62,328 nt of DNA, taken from Spirochaetia bacterium. Its GTDB lineage: Bacteria > Spirochaetota > Leptospiria > Leptospirales > Leptonemataceae. The notes under the pieces were generated by a model. That model worked only from the letters and a program-made list of their open reading frames with translations. It was not told the DNA's origin and did not search any database. The stretch lies in NCBI GenBank assembly GCA_021413825.1, contig JAIOPQ010000026.1, positions 1 through 62,328 of the forward strand, read 5' to 3'. This document shows positions 25,473-34,353 of this stretch, piece by piece. How positions within the stretch are numbered: the first letter of the stretch is position 1; the number at the start of each line of letters is the position of its first letter. The position numbers and the translations under genes were made by a program.

Positions 25473-26981
25473 ATGCCAGAAGAAAACAAACAGCCCGATG
25501 CTCCTGTCGACAAAAAGCGAATCGCCTTAATCGAGGGCACATGCGGTGTCCCGGATCGCGTAGCAATTCGCGGTCAGGTAGTGGACATTCCCGTCACTGA
25601 AAAAGAAATCAAATCGGACTGGGACATGTTCCTGGGCTTGCCCCGGATCGCAAAACTGACCGTTCGACCCCTGCAAGATGTAGGTATGAACGGGGTTCGC
25701 CGGGCACGCTTACAGGCTGAGGTGTTTCCGGAGAAGCGAGATGGAATGAGTCCACCGCTCTGGGTTTCAGATGCCTTCGCTTCAAACGACAACAGTTTCT
25801 TCAATACTACTGTAAGCAAGCTTCCTCCCGGAGTATATGCCAATCGCGTAATCCTGCGCGGGATTGACTCGCTAAGACAGAGCCTGGCCGACCTGGCGTT
25901 CATGCCAAGTCGCGCAAGCATCACGCTAAAAAAGGACATCATCATAGGAGAGGGGAAGTTTCGCGTTCTCCCATCCGATTATACTGGTTGGATCATCACG
26001 TCTGATATTGATCAAACGTTCCTTGATACAAAGATAGAATCCCGCAGCGGACTCATGCAGACTCTATTTGAGATGCCGCCTGAAAAACGTCCGCTGCCAG
26101 GAATGGCTGAACTCATGCGTCAAGTGGCTAAGGCCGGAATGCCTCTTCACTTTCTCTCTGCCTCACCGCATTTCTTTCGCCGTAGTTTCAATTCGCTGTT
26201 TGAGTTGCATAATATTCCTGTTACCGGATTGCGATTGAAATATCTTCAGGGCGTATTTGAAGAAGCGCGTCGCAAGATTTTTGAAACGGCCTTTCACATA
26301 AACGACTACCTGCAGGCAGGAATCGGCGGAGCTGTCGATCGATCTGCGAAGTTTCTCATTTCGAGCGTGCAGAGCCTGTTTGACCAGGTTGGTTATAAAC
26401 TTGAAACACTCCTGGACAATCGAATGATGCAGCCAACGGGTGCACGCGAAGTCCTAATGGGAGACAATACAGAGAGCGATCATTTCATCTTCACTCTTTA
26501 TCAAGTTCTACTAACGGGCCGCTTGCGTGACGACCAGCTTGTAGATTATCTGTATCATCTTAAGTTTCACGGAAGAGAAGCATTAACGCGCGACTATGCG
26601 ATTCGAATTGCAAAACTAACTACACAGAATTTGCAAATCCACGGCAAAATCAATCCGGTAGAACACGTCTGGATCAACCAGGCAAATGAATCGCCGGATG
26701 GCCCTGAAGTTGAACGACTCATTGTAGAAGCATTACCGGACAACGCGTTCAAATGGGGAACTATCAAGAAACCTTTCGTTGTGCGTGGGGCCGTTGGATT
26801 TGCGTTGCATTTTCTTGATGCCGGGTTGCTTTCATCGGATCAATTTCGCGACGTATGGAAAAGCCTGGAAGGTGCAAAGCTGGGCCAGCGCACCGTGGAT
26901 CGTGTATTTTTGGATGAAGTCCTTAAGACGTTCCCATTTCAGAAGGAAAATGCTCAGAAAGTCGTTTCCTATATCAGCTAA
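25473..26981 (+). CDS. App1-like phosphatidate phosphatase domain protein (DUF2183)
   Basis: The 502-residue protein contains the HAD-like catalytic region of the App1/DUF2183 family: WIITSDIDQTFLDTKIESRS has the DxDxT nucleophile motif. It is followed by PLPGMAELMRQVAKAGMPLH, FLSASPHFFRRSFNSLFELH and, later, VLMGDNTESDHFIFTLYQVL, the acidic motif. The first 170 residues form a beta-rich domain (RVAIRGQVVDIPVTEKEIK, VYANRVILRGIDSLRQ) as in other members, which usually have an N-terminal fibronectin-like region. Yeast App1 dephosphorylates phosphatidate to diacylglycerol. There is no signal peptide. The acyltransferase gene that makes phosphatidate begins 15 bases downstream, and Mla genes follow, so a membrane-lipid role is likely. 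Confidence 0.8.
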   Translation: MPEENKQPDAPVDKKRIALIEGTCGVPDRVAIRGQVVDIPVTEKEIKSDWDMFLGLPRIAKLTVRPLQDVGMNGVRRARLQAEVFPEKRDGMSPPLWVSDAFASNDNSFFNTTVSKLPPGVYANRVILRGIDSLRQSLADLAFMPSRASITLKKDIIIGEGKFRVLPSDYTGWIITSDIDQTFLDTKIESRSGLMQTLFEMPPEKRPLPGMAELMRQVAKAGMPLHFLSASPHFFRRSFNSLFELHNIPVTGLRLKYLQGVFEEARRKIFETAFHINDYLQAGIGGAVDRSAKFLISSVQSLFDQVGYKLETLLDNRMMQPTGAREVLMGDNTESDHFIFTLYQVLLTGRLRDDQLVDYLYHLKFHGREALTRDYAIRIAKLTTQNLQIHGKINPVEHVWINQANESPDGPEVERLIVEALPDNAFKWGTIKKPFVVRGAVGFALHFLDAGLLSSDQFRDVWKSLEGAKLGQRTVDRVFLDEVLKTFPFQKENAQKVVSYIS

Positions 26982-26996
26982 CGTTCGGAAAGCCAT

Positions 26997-27752
26997 TTGG
27001 AACTGACGCGCGAAGATCGAATCCTTTTTCTGCGCAGTGTATTTTCAAATTTCGCCCAGATTCGTGTTCAGGGTTCAGAGAATCTCCCGGCAACTGGCGG
27101 AGCAATTGTAGTTTGTAACCACACCGACTTATCTGACGGTTTGATTCAACTTTTATACACTGCACGACCGCTCGTATTTCTAGCCAAATCCGAATTGTTT
27201 GAATCTGGAAGTCGCCTAACGGGTGGTTCCCTGGGTTTGAATATTGAGGATCTGCTTTCACGCAGCGAATTCTTTGCACAGTTTCCAAAGGACTTTCTTG
27301 CAGACACAATGAGTCTGGCCGGTCAGTTTATTAAAGATGTAGAAGCGGTTCCAATCATACGCAGTTACCGCGGCGGAACAAGAAGAGAATCAGCCGGCTA
27401 CTATCGCGATCTAACCCAGAAAATTCTGTCACGCCTCAAGGGCGGGGAAGTGATTGCGATCTATCCCGAGGGAAAGCGTTCAACCGATGGCAAGCTTCTG
27501 CCCTTTAGAGGACTGGCCGCAAGGCTGGCCCTTGCTGCTGGCGTTCCAATCGTGCCCTGTGCCCTCGTAGGCAATCGCGGCCTGACAAATCCTCTGGAAT
27601 GGAAGAAAACCGGGCGAACTCGCACCATAATCTACTATATTGGTTTACCCATTGAACCCTCAAGCTTCCCGGAAGGGCACAGCAAGAAAGCAGTTAAGCA
27701 TTTGACGGAATCGATCCAGGGTCGTGTAAAGGAACTGCTTGTTCAGTCATAG
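26997..27752 (+). CDS. PlsC-like 1-acylglycerol-3-phosphate acyltransferase
   Basis: Acyltransferase of 251 residues. Motif I is NHTDLSD (HX4D) in GGAIVVCNHTDLSDGLIQL, a block with VEAVPIIRSYRGGTRRE corresponds to motif II, and motif III is AIYPEGKRSTDGKLLPFRGL, with EGKRS instead of the commoner EGTRS, then ALAAGVPIVPCALVGNRG. It should acylate lysophosphatidate or a related lysophospholipid at the cytoplasmic membrane face. Start is TTG at 26997 with GGAAAG upstream. It is tightly packed between the App1-like gene (15-base gap) and mlaD (14-base overlap), indicating one lipid-metabolism operon. A second, more canonical PlsC is encoded at 41783. Confidence 0.87.
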   Translation: MELTREDRILFLRSVFSNFAQIRVQGSENLPATGGAIVVCNHTDLSDGLIQLLYTARPLVFLAKSELFESGSRLTGGSLGLNIEDLLSRSEFFAQFPKDFLADTMSLAGQFIKDVEAVPIIRSYRGGTRRESAGYYRDLTQKILSRLKGGEVIAIYPEGKRSTDGKLLPFRGLAARLALAAGVPIVPCALVGNRGLTNPLEWKKTGRTRTIIYYIGLPIEPSSFPEGHSKKAVKHLTESIQGRVKELLVQS

Positions 27753-28515
27753 AAACATAACGCTCTACACGGGCCTGACCTTCTTTGTAGTGATGGGATT
27801 TATCGCTAACTTTACCATTATTCGGACCAATGAGAGGGTGGAGCAATCCCCCGTGTTTTATCCGCTGGAACTTGAATCGGGAGAGGGTTTGCGCGCAGGA
27901 GCTGAAGTTTCCATTCTAGGAGTACGATCGGGTTCCCTTGATTCAATGTATCTTGTTTCTCCGGATGATCCAACATCCACTTCGCAATCCAGTACGGTTG
28001 TGGCGCTACTTGCAATCAATCGACCTGTTACGTTCTATGCCAACTATCGAATAATCACTCGTTATCCCACGGCGCTTGCCGCGAAAAGAATTGAGATAGA
28101 TCCTGGACGCAAGCGAAGCAACTATGAACAGCCCATCCAGCCGCGATACATGGGTTCTCAGGAGCTTGTAGCGCTCAAGAGAACTGCTATGGTTCCGGAA
28201 CTCGGAACTTCGTCGCTGCGGGCCGCTAACTACGACGATCCCATGTATTTGATTGCAGCTACTCTTGCAGAAAACCGGAAATCTATTCGGAAGATTACTT
28301 CAAACCTGGCTGAGATTTCTTCCAAAATGAACTCCGGGTCTGGAAGCATTTCCTCCATCTTGAATCGCCCCGATCTTGCGGCTGGGTCCAATGAGATTCT
28401 GAAGGGTGCAATTATACTCATTCAGGAGATTCGTGACGGCGTGGAAGATACACGCGAAAGCCGTTCAGCGATTGATTTTATTTTTACAATAACTGCATTC
28501 CTGGGTAGGGGCTAA
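27739..28515 (+). CDS. mlaD: MlaD-like lipid-binding protein (MCE domain), first copy
   Basis: Single-span membrane protein (LYTGLTFFVVMGFIANFTII near residues 9-28) with an MCE domain facing the periplasm. The core strands are FYPLELESGEGLRAGAEVSI followed by LGVRSGSLDSMYLV, and ALLAINRPVTFYANYRIITR. MlaD forms a hexameric ring that threads phospholipids above the MlaE permease. The C-terminal third is a long helix (LAENRKSIRKITSNLAEISS) ending in EDTRESRSAIDFIFTITAF, matching the second copy at 30690. TTG start overlapping the acyltransferase gene by 14 bases, and the stop overlaps the start of mlaF by one base, so the genes are translationally coupled. Confidence 0.85.
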   Translation: MFSHRNITLYTGLTFFVVMGFIANFTIIRTNERVEQSPVFYPLELESGEGLRAGAEVSILGVRSGSLDSMYLVSPDDPTSTSQSSTVVALLAINRPVTFYANYRIITRYPTALAAKRIEIDPGRKRSNYEQPIQPRYMGSQELVALKRTAMVPELGTSSLRAANYDDPMYLIAATLAENRKSIRKITSNLAEISSKMNSGSGSISSILNRPDLAAGSNEILKGAIILIQEIRDGVEDTRESRSAIDFIFTITAFLGRG

Positions 28516-29306
28516 TGTCAGCAATGATAGAAATGCATGCCGTGAAGAAAGCATTCGGCAGTCGCGAAATTTTACGCGGGGTTGATATAGAAATCCGCAA
28601 GGGGGAAACTATGGTTCTCCTTGGTGGTTCCGGGACGGGCAAGTCCGTGAGCATTCGTCATATCATTGGCCTACTCGAACCTGATGAGGGAAATGTTTAT
28701 ATCGATGGCATCAAGATGAACGGGGCGAGGAAACGTGTCCGCCAACAATTGCGTTCGCGTATGGGTGTTCTGTTTCAGAGTGGTGCTCTGATTAATTGGC
28801 TTTCTGTCTATGACAACGTTGCACTCCCTCTGCGTGAACTACAATTAGCCCCGCCGAAGGAAATCGATCGCATTGTACGCGAAAAATTGCAATGGCTGGG
28901 ATTGACACCTGCCATGAACCTCCTGCCTTCAAATATTTCTGGTGGGATGAAAAAGCGTGTCGGGGTTGCTCGGGCCCTTACTACTCAGCCAGAGATCATT
29001 TTATACGATGAACCAACTTCCGGGCTTGATCCTGTGATGAGCCAGGTCCTAAATGAGCTAAATAACAAACTGCGTAAGGAACTAGGTGTTACCCAGGTGG
29101 TAGTGACGCATGACATGAATTCTGCCTATACCATTGCAGATCGCATCACGTTTCTCTATCAAGGAAAGGTTCGGCTGGTTGCAACGCCGGATGAAATTAG
29201 AAATTCAACAGATCCAATTGTGCAGCAGTTTATTCACGGCAGGACTGAGGGTCAGATGCAGATTGACGCTGGGGATCCCACTGCAAAGAAATCCAGCAGC
29301 GATTAG
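28515..29306 (+). CDS. mlaF: MlaF-type ABC transporter ATPase
   Basis: ATP-binding subunit of a phospholipid (Mla) ABC transporter, 263 residues. Walker A GGSGTGKS at 37-44, a Q-loop in GVLFQSGALINWLSVYDNVA, signature SGGMKKR at about 142-148, Walker B IILYDEPTSGLDP at 161-173, and a switch His in VVVTHDMNSAYTIADRI. The Q-loop region and the GGSGTGKSVSIRHIIGLL block resemble MlaF/Ttg2A closely. The C-terminal extension after VQQFIHGR is about 20 residues and polar. It should energise the MlaE permease, whose only visible gene is at 2394. It begins on the last base of the mlaD stop. Confidence 0.92.
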   Translation: MSAMIEMHAVKKAFGSREILRGVDIEIRKGETMVLLGGSGTGKSVSIRHIIGLLEPDEGNVYIDGIKMNGARKRVRQQLRSRMGVLFQSGALINWLSVYDNVALPLRELQLAPPKEIDRIVREKLQWLGLTPAMNLLPSNISGGMKKRVGVARALTTQPEIILYDEPTSGLDPVMSQVLNELNNKLRKELGVTQVVVTHDMNSAYTIADRITFLYQGKVRLVATPDEIRNSTDPIVQQFIHGRTEGQMQIDAGDPTAKKSSSD

Positions 29307-29423
29307 ATTGCGTCCTTGAACACATTCCTGAAGCTCCCGGCCTGATCGTCTGTTCCTTGCTGGCTGAGTTTTTTGTGTCCTTTTTGAGTTTGCAGCGGCG
29401 CTGCATTTTTGCTTTCTGGAAAC

Positions 29424-30659
29424 GTGCCCAGGCAATTTGAAATTCCGGCTTTCTATCGGTCGCCGATTCTATCTGTAATCAAGAATTCGAGGAAAACCCA
29501 GGATCGCCTCCGTAAAGATATCAGCCCATCCGTTCTAGATTTGGGAACCATCCGTTTCAAGCTGGCGCGTCATTTTGGTTTTTGCTATGGTGTGGAGAAC
29601 GCCATAGAAATTGCGTATAGAGCCATCGAGGAAAATCCAGGTCAGGCCATCTATCTGCTCAGTGAAATGATTCACAATCCCCATGTGAATCAAGATTTGC
29701 AGGCCAGGGGTGTCCGCTTCCTAATGAAGACGGACGGATCGCAGCTTATTCCTTTCGATTCTCTCAAGCCCAACGACGTTGTAATCGTCCCGGCTTTCGG
29801 AACCACTGTGGAAATGTTCAAGCGCCTGGCTGACATCGGAATCAATCCGCAAACGTATAACACTACCTGTCCTTTTGTAGAAAAAGTATGGAATCGATCC
29901 GAGCAGATGGGTTCGCAAGGATACACCGTAATTATTCACGGCTTTGATAACCATGAGGAAACCCGCGCAACCTTTTCGCATGCCAGGCAGACAGCTCCGT
30001 CTGTTATGATTCGCAATATGCAAGAAGCGCATGAACTTGCAGTTTTTATTCGCGGAGAAAGACCAGCGACTGATTTCTATGATGCGTTTCCAGGACGGTT
30101 TTCCACGGGCTTTAACGCAGAGGCGGATTTGCAGCGAATTGGTGTAGTGAACCAAACAACGATGCTCGCGACTGAAACGCAGGCAATTAGCGAATACCTC
30201 CGCGATGCCGTCAGCGCACGCTTTGGCGCCGCGAATTTGAGTCATCATTTTGCGGACACGCGCGATACCTTGTGCTATGCTACCTCGGAAAATCAGGATG
30301 CAGTTTACGGTTTGCTTGATTCAGGTGGCGATCTGGCAATTGTTGTGGGTGGGTACAATTCCTCCAACACATCGCATCTTGTAGAATTGTGCGAAGAACG
30401 CCTTCCAACTTTCTATATTCGAGACGCAGATGAGATATTGTCCCGGGATTCGATTCGCCATCTGGATATGGAGCACGCGTCCGTGATAACTACAAACGGC
30501 TGGCTAAAGAAAAATTCTGAACAGCCCGGACCCATTGAAATTCTGGTCACCGCTGGTGCAAGTTGCCCGGATGCCACTGTGGACGCAATCATCCAGAAAC
30601 TTGCCGGGCTTGCAAATGTCTCGGATCGCATTGAAGAAGCACTGCGAGTTTTCGCTTGA
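29424..30659 (+). CDS. ispH: 4-hydroxy-3-methylbut-2-enyl diphosphate reductase (long form)
   Basis: Last enzyme of the MEP isoprenoid pathway, an iron-sulfur protein that reduces HMBPP to IPP and DMAPP. The three cluster Cys are in RHFGFCYGVENAIEIAYRA (near residue 54), YNTTCPFVEKVWNRSE and TAGASCPDATVDA. Substrate-binding His/Glu are in GFDNHEETRATFSH, and VVGGYNSSNTSHLVELCEER is conserved. At about 411 residues it belongs to the longer plastid/Bacteroidetes-like type rather than the 310-residue E. coli form. The frame opens at TTG 29409; the GTG at 29424 gives the family-like start MPRQFEIPAFYRSP and has GGA just upstream. It lies between mlaF and the second mlaD, which is unusual. Confidence 0.93.
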   Translation: MPRQFEIPAFYRSPILSVIKNSRKTQDRLRKDISPSVLDLGTIRFKLARHFGFCYGVENAIEIAYRAIEENPGQAIYLLSEMIHNPHVNQDLQARGVRFLMKTDGSQLIPFDSLKPNDVVIVPAFGTTVEMFKRLADIGINPQTYNTTCPFVEKVWNRSEQMGSQGYTVIIHGFDNHEETRATFSHARQTAPSVMIRNMQEAHELAVFIRGERPATDFYDAFPGRFSTGFNAEADLQRIGVVNQTTMLATETQAISEYLRDAVSARFGAANLSHHFADTRDTLCYATSENQDAVYGLLDSGGDLAIVVGGYNSSNTSHLVELCEERLPTFYIRDADEILSRDSIRHLDMEHASVITTNGWLKKNSEQPGPIEILVTAGASCPDATVDAIIQKLAGLANVSDRIEEALRVFA

Positions 30660-30689
30660 CCGTTTGCTCCTGGGCAAGACCGTTTATCG

Positions 30690-31493
30690 GTGAATTGGTT
30701 CCAGAATATTCTTGTTGGAATTTTGTTCTTTGGCGCGCTTGCGCTGGCTGGATTCTTTACAATCGTCTCTGAGAGCGGACCCTTCGCAAAAAAAGGTAAC
30801 CAGACTGTCCTTTATTTTGATAACGCAGACGGAATCAAAATTGGATCGAGAGTCACTGTGCTTGGCGTTCCGGCAGGAACCGTTACAGATTTGTCACTCA
30901 TTGGGGTAGATGATCAGCGTCGCCCTGTCGCAGAAGAAACGCAGGCAGTTGCGCAGCGTGTTGCCGTTACAATCGAGCTTAAGCGACCAGTTAAATTCTA
31001 CAGTAATTATAAGATCGCCGTGAAAAATGAAACCATTCTATCCGGTAAGATCATCGCAATCGACCCGGGCTCTATTCGGGCAGGTGAAGATGGGAAAATT
31101 CCGGAAGTAGTCAAGGTGCTTGCACCATCCACCTCTGAACTGCAAAGCGAAAGTAAGACTGCCTTGCAGCATCGTATTGAGAAAGGCGCCGGATATACCG
31201 ATCTCCAGGGGGAAAGTTCAGGAGATCCGTTGGCTGGATTGTCTGAAGTACTGGCAGAGAATCGCACGGACATTCGCAGGACTCTCAATAACGTTGCAGA
31301 GATCACAACAAAAATCAATCAAGGAAAGGGCACAGTAGGTCTTCTCATAAACGACGATGAACTACATCGCAATGCTAATACAGTCTTAACGGACGCGCAG
31401 ATTGTAGTGCGTGAGCTGAGAGAAAGCCTGGAAGACACCCGCGAGCAGGCGCCAGTAAACAGCTTCTTGCGCGCTGCCCTTACAGCGTTTTAA
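30690..31493 (+). CDS. mlaD: MlaD-like lipid-binding protein (MCE domain), second copy
   Basis: A second MCE-domain protein, 267 residues, with an N-terminal membrane anchor (ILVGILFFGALALAGFFTIV) and the MCE core YFDNADGIKIGSRVTVLGVP followed by AGTVTDLSLIGVD, then VAVTIELKRPVKFYSNYKIA. The helical C-terminus (LAENRTDIRRTLNNVAEITT, then REL-RESLEDTREQAPVNSF) aligns well with the copy at 27739, so they probably arose by duplication and could form mixed or alternative hexamers. GTG start at 30690. IspH separates it from the rest of the Mla genes, but the spacing (30 bases) is compatible with a single transcript. It ends 6 bases before the MBOAT gene. Confidence 0.85.
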   Translation: MNWFQNILVGILFFGALALAGFFTIVSESGPFAKKGNQTVLYFDNADGIKIGSRVTVLGVPAGTVTDLSLIGVDDQRRPVAEETQAVAQRVAVTIELKRPVKFYSNYKIAVKNETILSGKIIAIDPGSIRAGEDGKIPEVVKVLAPSTSELQSESKTALQHRIEKGAGYTDLQGESSGDPLAGLSEVLAENRTDIRRTLNNVAEITTKINQGKGTVGLLINDDELHRNANTVLTDAQIVVRELRESLEDTREQAPVNSFLRAALTAF

Positions 31494-31499
31494 ATTCCC

Positions 31500-32978
31500 A
31501 TGTTATATAACAGCATAGAATACTTTGTATTTTTCAGCGTTCTACTAATCATCTATTGGTCTGCGGTTCCACGCTTTCGGAACATCATTCTGATTATAAG
31601 CTCACTGGTTTTCTACGCCTACTGGTCTTTTCCGTTTCTGCTCCATTACTGCGTTATTCTTACGCTCAACTATCCGCTCTTGCAGATGATCATAAAGCGC
31701 AAATCACGCGCTGCATTGATTGGGGCTCTTGTTCTTGATATTGGTAACCTGGCATTCTTTAAGTATTTCTATTTCATGGTACGGTCCCTTGAATTCGTGC
31801 TGCCCGGAAATCTTACTGGAACGCTTTCCCAGATAACACCTGAAAACGGCGATGTGATTCCCGTTATCATTCTTCCCCTGGCCATTAGTTTCTATACCTT
31901 CCAGATAATTGCATTTCATATGGATGCATATCGCGGAGAGGTTACAGAGGTCCCAGGCTTTTGGAAGTATTTTCTGTTCATCAGCTATTTTCCGCAGCAT
32001 ATTGCCGGGCCAATCATTCGCCATGAAGATTTGCTCAAGCAACTGGATGAACCACGAAACCCGGCTGCCGTTGATGTTGAGCGTGGACTTGCGCTAATTG
32101 GCATGGGTCTTGTAAAAAAGATTCTAATTGCCGATTTGTTTGCGCAGCTTGCGCTTTCAATCACACACAGCCCGGAAAAGTATGATCCACCAATTGTCTT
32201 TCTGGGCTGTGTTTTCTTTGCAATTCAAGTGTACTCAGATTTCTCAGGCTATTCGGATATTGCTCGCGGCTCTTCGCTCTTGCTTGGATTTGAGTTGCCT
32301 GTGAACTTTCGCGGCCCATTCTTTCAGCTCAGCTATCAGGAACACTGGCAACGTTGGCATATAACACTCTCATTCTGGCTGCGCGACTACCTCTACATTG
32401 CGCTGGGCGGAAACCGAAAGGGTAAGTTTAAGTCGCACCTGTTCTTATTGATAACGTTTGTCCTGGGAGGGCTGTGGCACGGTGCTGGATGGGGCTTTGT
32501 GCTCTGGGGCGTGGCCGTGGGCATGTTTCTTGTAATCGAAAGGATTCTGCGTGAGAAGGGCTGGATCTCAAGCGATGAGAAATGGGGACGTCGCGAGGCT
32601 GAGGCAACTTCGACCTTTAGTTTCAGGACGTTCAAAAACTTCCTGCGAATGAGCATGATCCTGACACTGATTGTCCTGGGTGGCATTTTCTTTAATGCCG
32701 GAACAGATTTGAGTCTAATTGTGCGAAACTTTAAGGCGCTCTTTTCACCAGCCCCAAACACGATTCCTTTTGGCGTAAACTCGTACCACGGTTTTGTATT
32801 TTTGATTTTTTTGTTTCTCCACTGGCTTGAGTACAATGATTTTCGTCCGATCTTTGACCGTCGCGAAAAATGGCGGGCGCTTGAAAAACCTGCTCTGGTG
32901 GGATTTGCATTGTTACTACTATTTACAATTAGCTGGAAGGCAACCGGCAATACTCCGTTCGTATATTTTCAGTTCTGA
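31500..32978 (+). CDS. MBOAT-family membrane O-acyltransferase (AlgI/DltB-like)
   Basis: Polytopic membrane protein of 492 residues with the MBOAT pattern of AlgI-like enzymes, which pass acyl groups across the membrane for O-acetylation of polysaccharides. Characteristic segments are PLAISFYTFQIIAFHMDAYR, YFPQHIAGPIIRHEDLLKQL, QVYSDFSGYSDIARGSSLLL, QEHWQRWHITLSFWLRDYLY followed by IALGGNRKGK, and the catalytic His region FVLGGLWHGAGWGFVLWG. AlgI-type proteins need an extracytoplasmic SGNH partner, and the DUF1574-like gene 8 bases downstream is the natural candidate. The modified glycan is not evident; spirochaetes of this group have LPS and peptidoglycan. Confidence 0.9.
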   Translation: MLYNSIEYFVFFSVLLIIYWSAVPRFRNIILIISSLVFYAYWSFPFLLHYCVILTLNYPLLQMIIKRKSRAALIGALVLDIGNLAFFKYFYFMVRSLEFVLPGNLTGTLSQITPENGDVIPVIILPLAISFYTFQIIAFHMDAYRGEVTEVPGFWKYFLFISYFPQHIAGPIIRHEDLLKQLDEPRNPAAVDVERGLALIGMGLVKKILIADLFAQLALSITHSPEKYDPPIVFLGCVFFAIQVYSDFSGYSDIARGSSLLLGFELPVNFRGPFFQLSYQEHWQRWHITLSFWLRDYLYIALGGNRKGKFKSHLFLLITFVLGGLWHGAGWGFVLWGVAVGMFLVIERILREKGWISSDEKWGRREAEATSTFSFRTFKNFLRMSMILTLIVLGGIFFNAGTDLSLIVRNFKALFSPAPNTIPFGVNSYHGFVFLIFLFLHWLEYNDFRPIFDRREKWRALEKPALVGFALLLLFTISWKATGNTPFVYFQF

Positions 32979-32986
32979 AGTATTTC

Positions 32987-34048
32987 ATGAAAAAAGTTTA
33001 TTTTCCCGTACTGATTGCACTTATCGTTTTTGCGGTTGATAAAGTTGCATTGATCCCGGCGTTTCGCCAGTGCTGCACAACGGCTCCCTCTGCAAGCATG
33101 TACAGGCTATCGCTCAATTCTGATTTCCGTCAGGACGAGCTTGTAGCTCAGGCGCGCAGGGAAAGCAAACGAATCATGATGACCTTCGGGTCTTCGCGCT
33201 CGCTTGGCTATTTTTCCGGGCCGAGCATTGAGCAAATTGAAAGCTCGCAATACATTTCTGCAGAACAAAAGAAGAAACTAAAATCCTGGGATGTAATTAA
33301 CTCGGCAGCCCCTGGAGCTTCGATTGTAACTGAATATGTGCGAATGATCCAGTGGCTGGATCATGGAGTTAAACCGGATTTACTCGCGATTGAGTTTTCA
33401 CGTTTTTCATTGAATGCAAATAGCCTATGGCATGATGAAGAAATCAAGAATGGCATTCCGCTGGACTTTGTCCTAAAGAACATTCTCAGTATGCCGCGCG
33501 GTCATTCTGCAACTGTAATTGGTAGCAGAGTATTTGCACTTTCGCGCTATCGCATTGGCGCACCGAGCGCCGTTTCAGCACCCATCTGGGAAGGTCTGTT
33601 TAATAAACTTACGGACCAGCTTGCAACCCGCCAGCACGGCTCTCCCGTTGGCCCGGGTGTTCGGGTTGGTCAGGAAGACCCTCTGGCTCTTGCAACCTAC
33701 AGGCATGTCGCATCCGAAATGAACCGGACCATGTTCCAGGGCTATCGCCCTGATCCGGACATGACTAAATATGCTTTCTTGATGGTTGAGCGCGCTAAAC
33801 GCGATGGCATTCCAATTGTTCTCTGGAATCCGGCCGCGCATCCAATCTGGAACGCTGTTGAAGAGGCAGCTGATCCCAGGAATCGATTTGCGCGAGTGGT
33901 TCGCGACTTAAAGCGCGGCGGTGGGATCTACCTGGATTTGAATCTAACTGGTGCCATGAAATGTGATGAGTTTAGCGATCCGGTGCACAGCCATCAGAAC
34001 TGTTTTCCTGAACTTGCAATCAGAACAATCGAGGCTGGCGGGTTTTGA
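32987..34048 (+). CDS. DUF1574-like SGNH-fold partner of the MBOAT protein
   Basis: The 353-residue protein starts with a signal anchor (VYFPVLIALIVFAVDKVALI). It continues with an SGNH/AlgJ-X-like catalytic arrangement: MMTFGSSRSLGYFSG carries the nucleophile-type Gly-Ser-Ser-Arg, SWDVINSAAPGASIVTEYVR the Asn/Ala block, and the end has FSDPVHSHQNCFPELAIR with Asp and His in DPVHS. This pattern fits the DUF1574 family, expanded in Leptospira and often placed next to MBOAT genes. By analogy with AlgJ or DltD, it should take the acyl group delivered by the MBOAT protein and transfer it to an extracellular acceptor. The acceptor is unknown. Confidence 0.75.
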   Translation: MKKVYFPVLIALIVFAVDKVALIPAFRQCCTTAPSASMYRLSLNSDFRQDELVAQARRESKRIMMTFGSSRSLGYFSGPSIEQIESSQYISAEQKKKLKSWDVINSAAPGASIVTEYVRMIQWLDHGVKPDLLAIEFSRFSLNANSLWHDEEIKNGIPLDFVLKNILSMPRGHSATVIGSRVFALSRYRIGAPSAVSAPIWEGLFNKLTDQLATRQHGSPVGPGVRVGQEDPLALATYRHVASEMNRTMFQGYRPDPDMTKYAFLMVERAKRDGIPIVLWNPAAHPIWNAVEEAADPRNRFARVVRDLKRGGGIYLDLNLTGAMKCDEFSDPVHSHQNCFPELAIRTIEAGGF

Positions 34049-34053
34049 ATGCT

Positions 34054-34335
34054 TCAGAATTCGAAGATAGATCCTTTTTTTGTTTCACATAGAGCTGCGT
34101 CTGAAAGGGAAGTTGCATCGCTTGCGCACTCCACTTGTGATTTCTTAAGCTCCATGCAATGGGCCGCTACCGCTGCCTTTCCATCCGCTGTTCTTAGTGC
34201 AGCCTCAATGGCCGGATGGGCGGCCAGTTGACTTAGATGTTGGTTGTAACGAGCACATTCTTCCTTGCCGGGTTTACGGCTGCAACTTGCTGCCATCGTG
34301 AGAGTTAATAGTATGAGAAAATATTTCACAGGCAT
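34054..34335 (-). CDS. Small lipoprotein
   Basis: A 93-residue protein if started at the ATG at 34335. The longer frame from 34416 adds 27 residues that do not look like a signal. It has a typical spirochaetal lipoprotein signal, MPVKYFLILLTLTMAASC, with the lipidated Cys near residue 18. The mature part is short, helical and has four more Cys (EECARYNQHL, VAAHCMELKKSQVECASD, AALCETK), probably forming disulfides. LAAHPAIEAALRTADGKAAV suggests paired helices. I recognise no family. It lies alone on the minus strand between two plus-strand genes and ends 6 bases beyond the stop of the DUF1574-like gene. Confidence 0.7.
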   Translation of the reverse strand: MPVKYFLILLTLTMAASCSRKPGKEECARYNQHLSQLAAHPAIEAALRTADGKAAVAAHCMELKKSQVECASDATSLSDAALCETKKGSIFEF

Positions 34336-34353
34336 ACGGAATTTTCGGCACGT

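Noticed and set aside
34049-34231. 60-residue plus-strand frame directly after the DUF1574-like gene
   Set aside because: It is the antisense of the small lipoprotein with a clean lipoprotein signal; no ribosome site or recognisable sequence.
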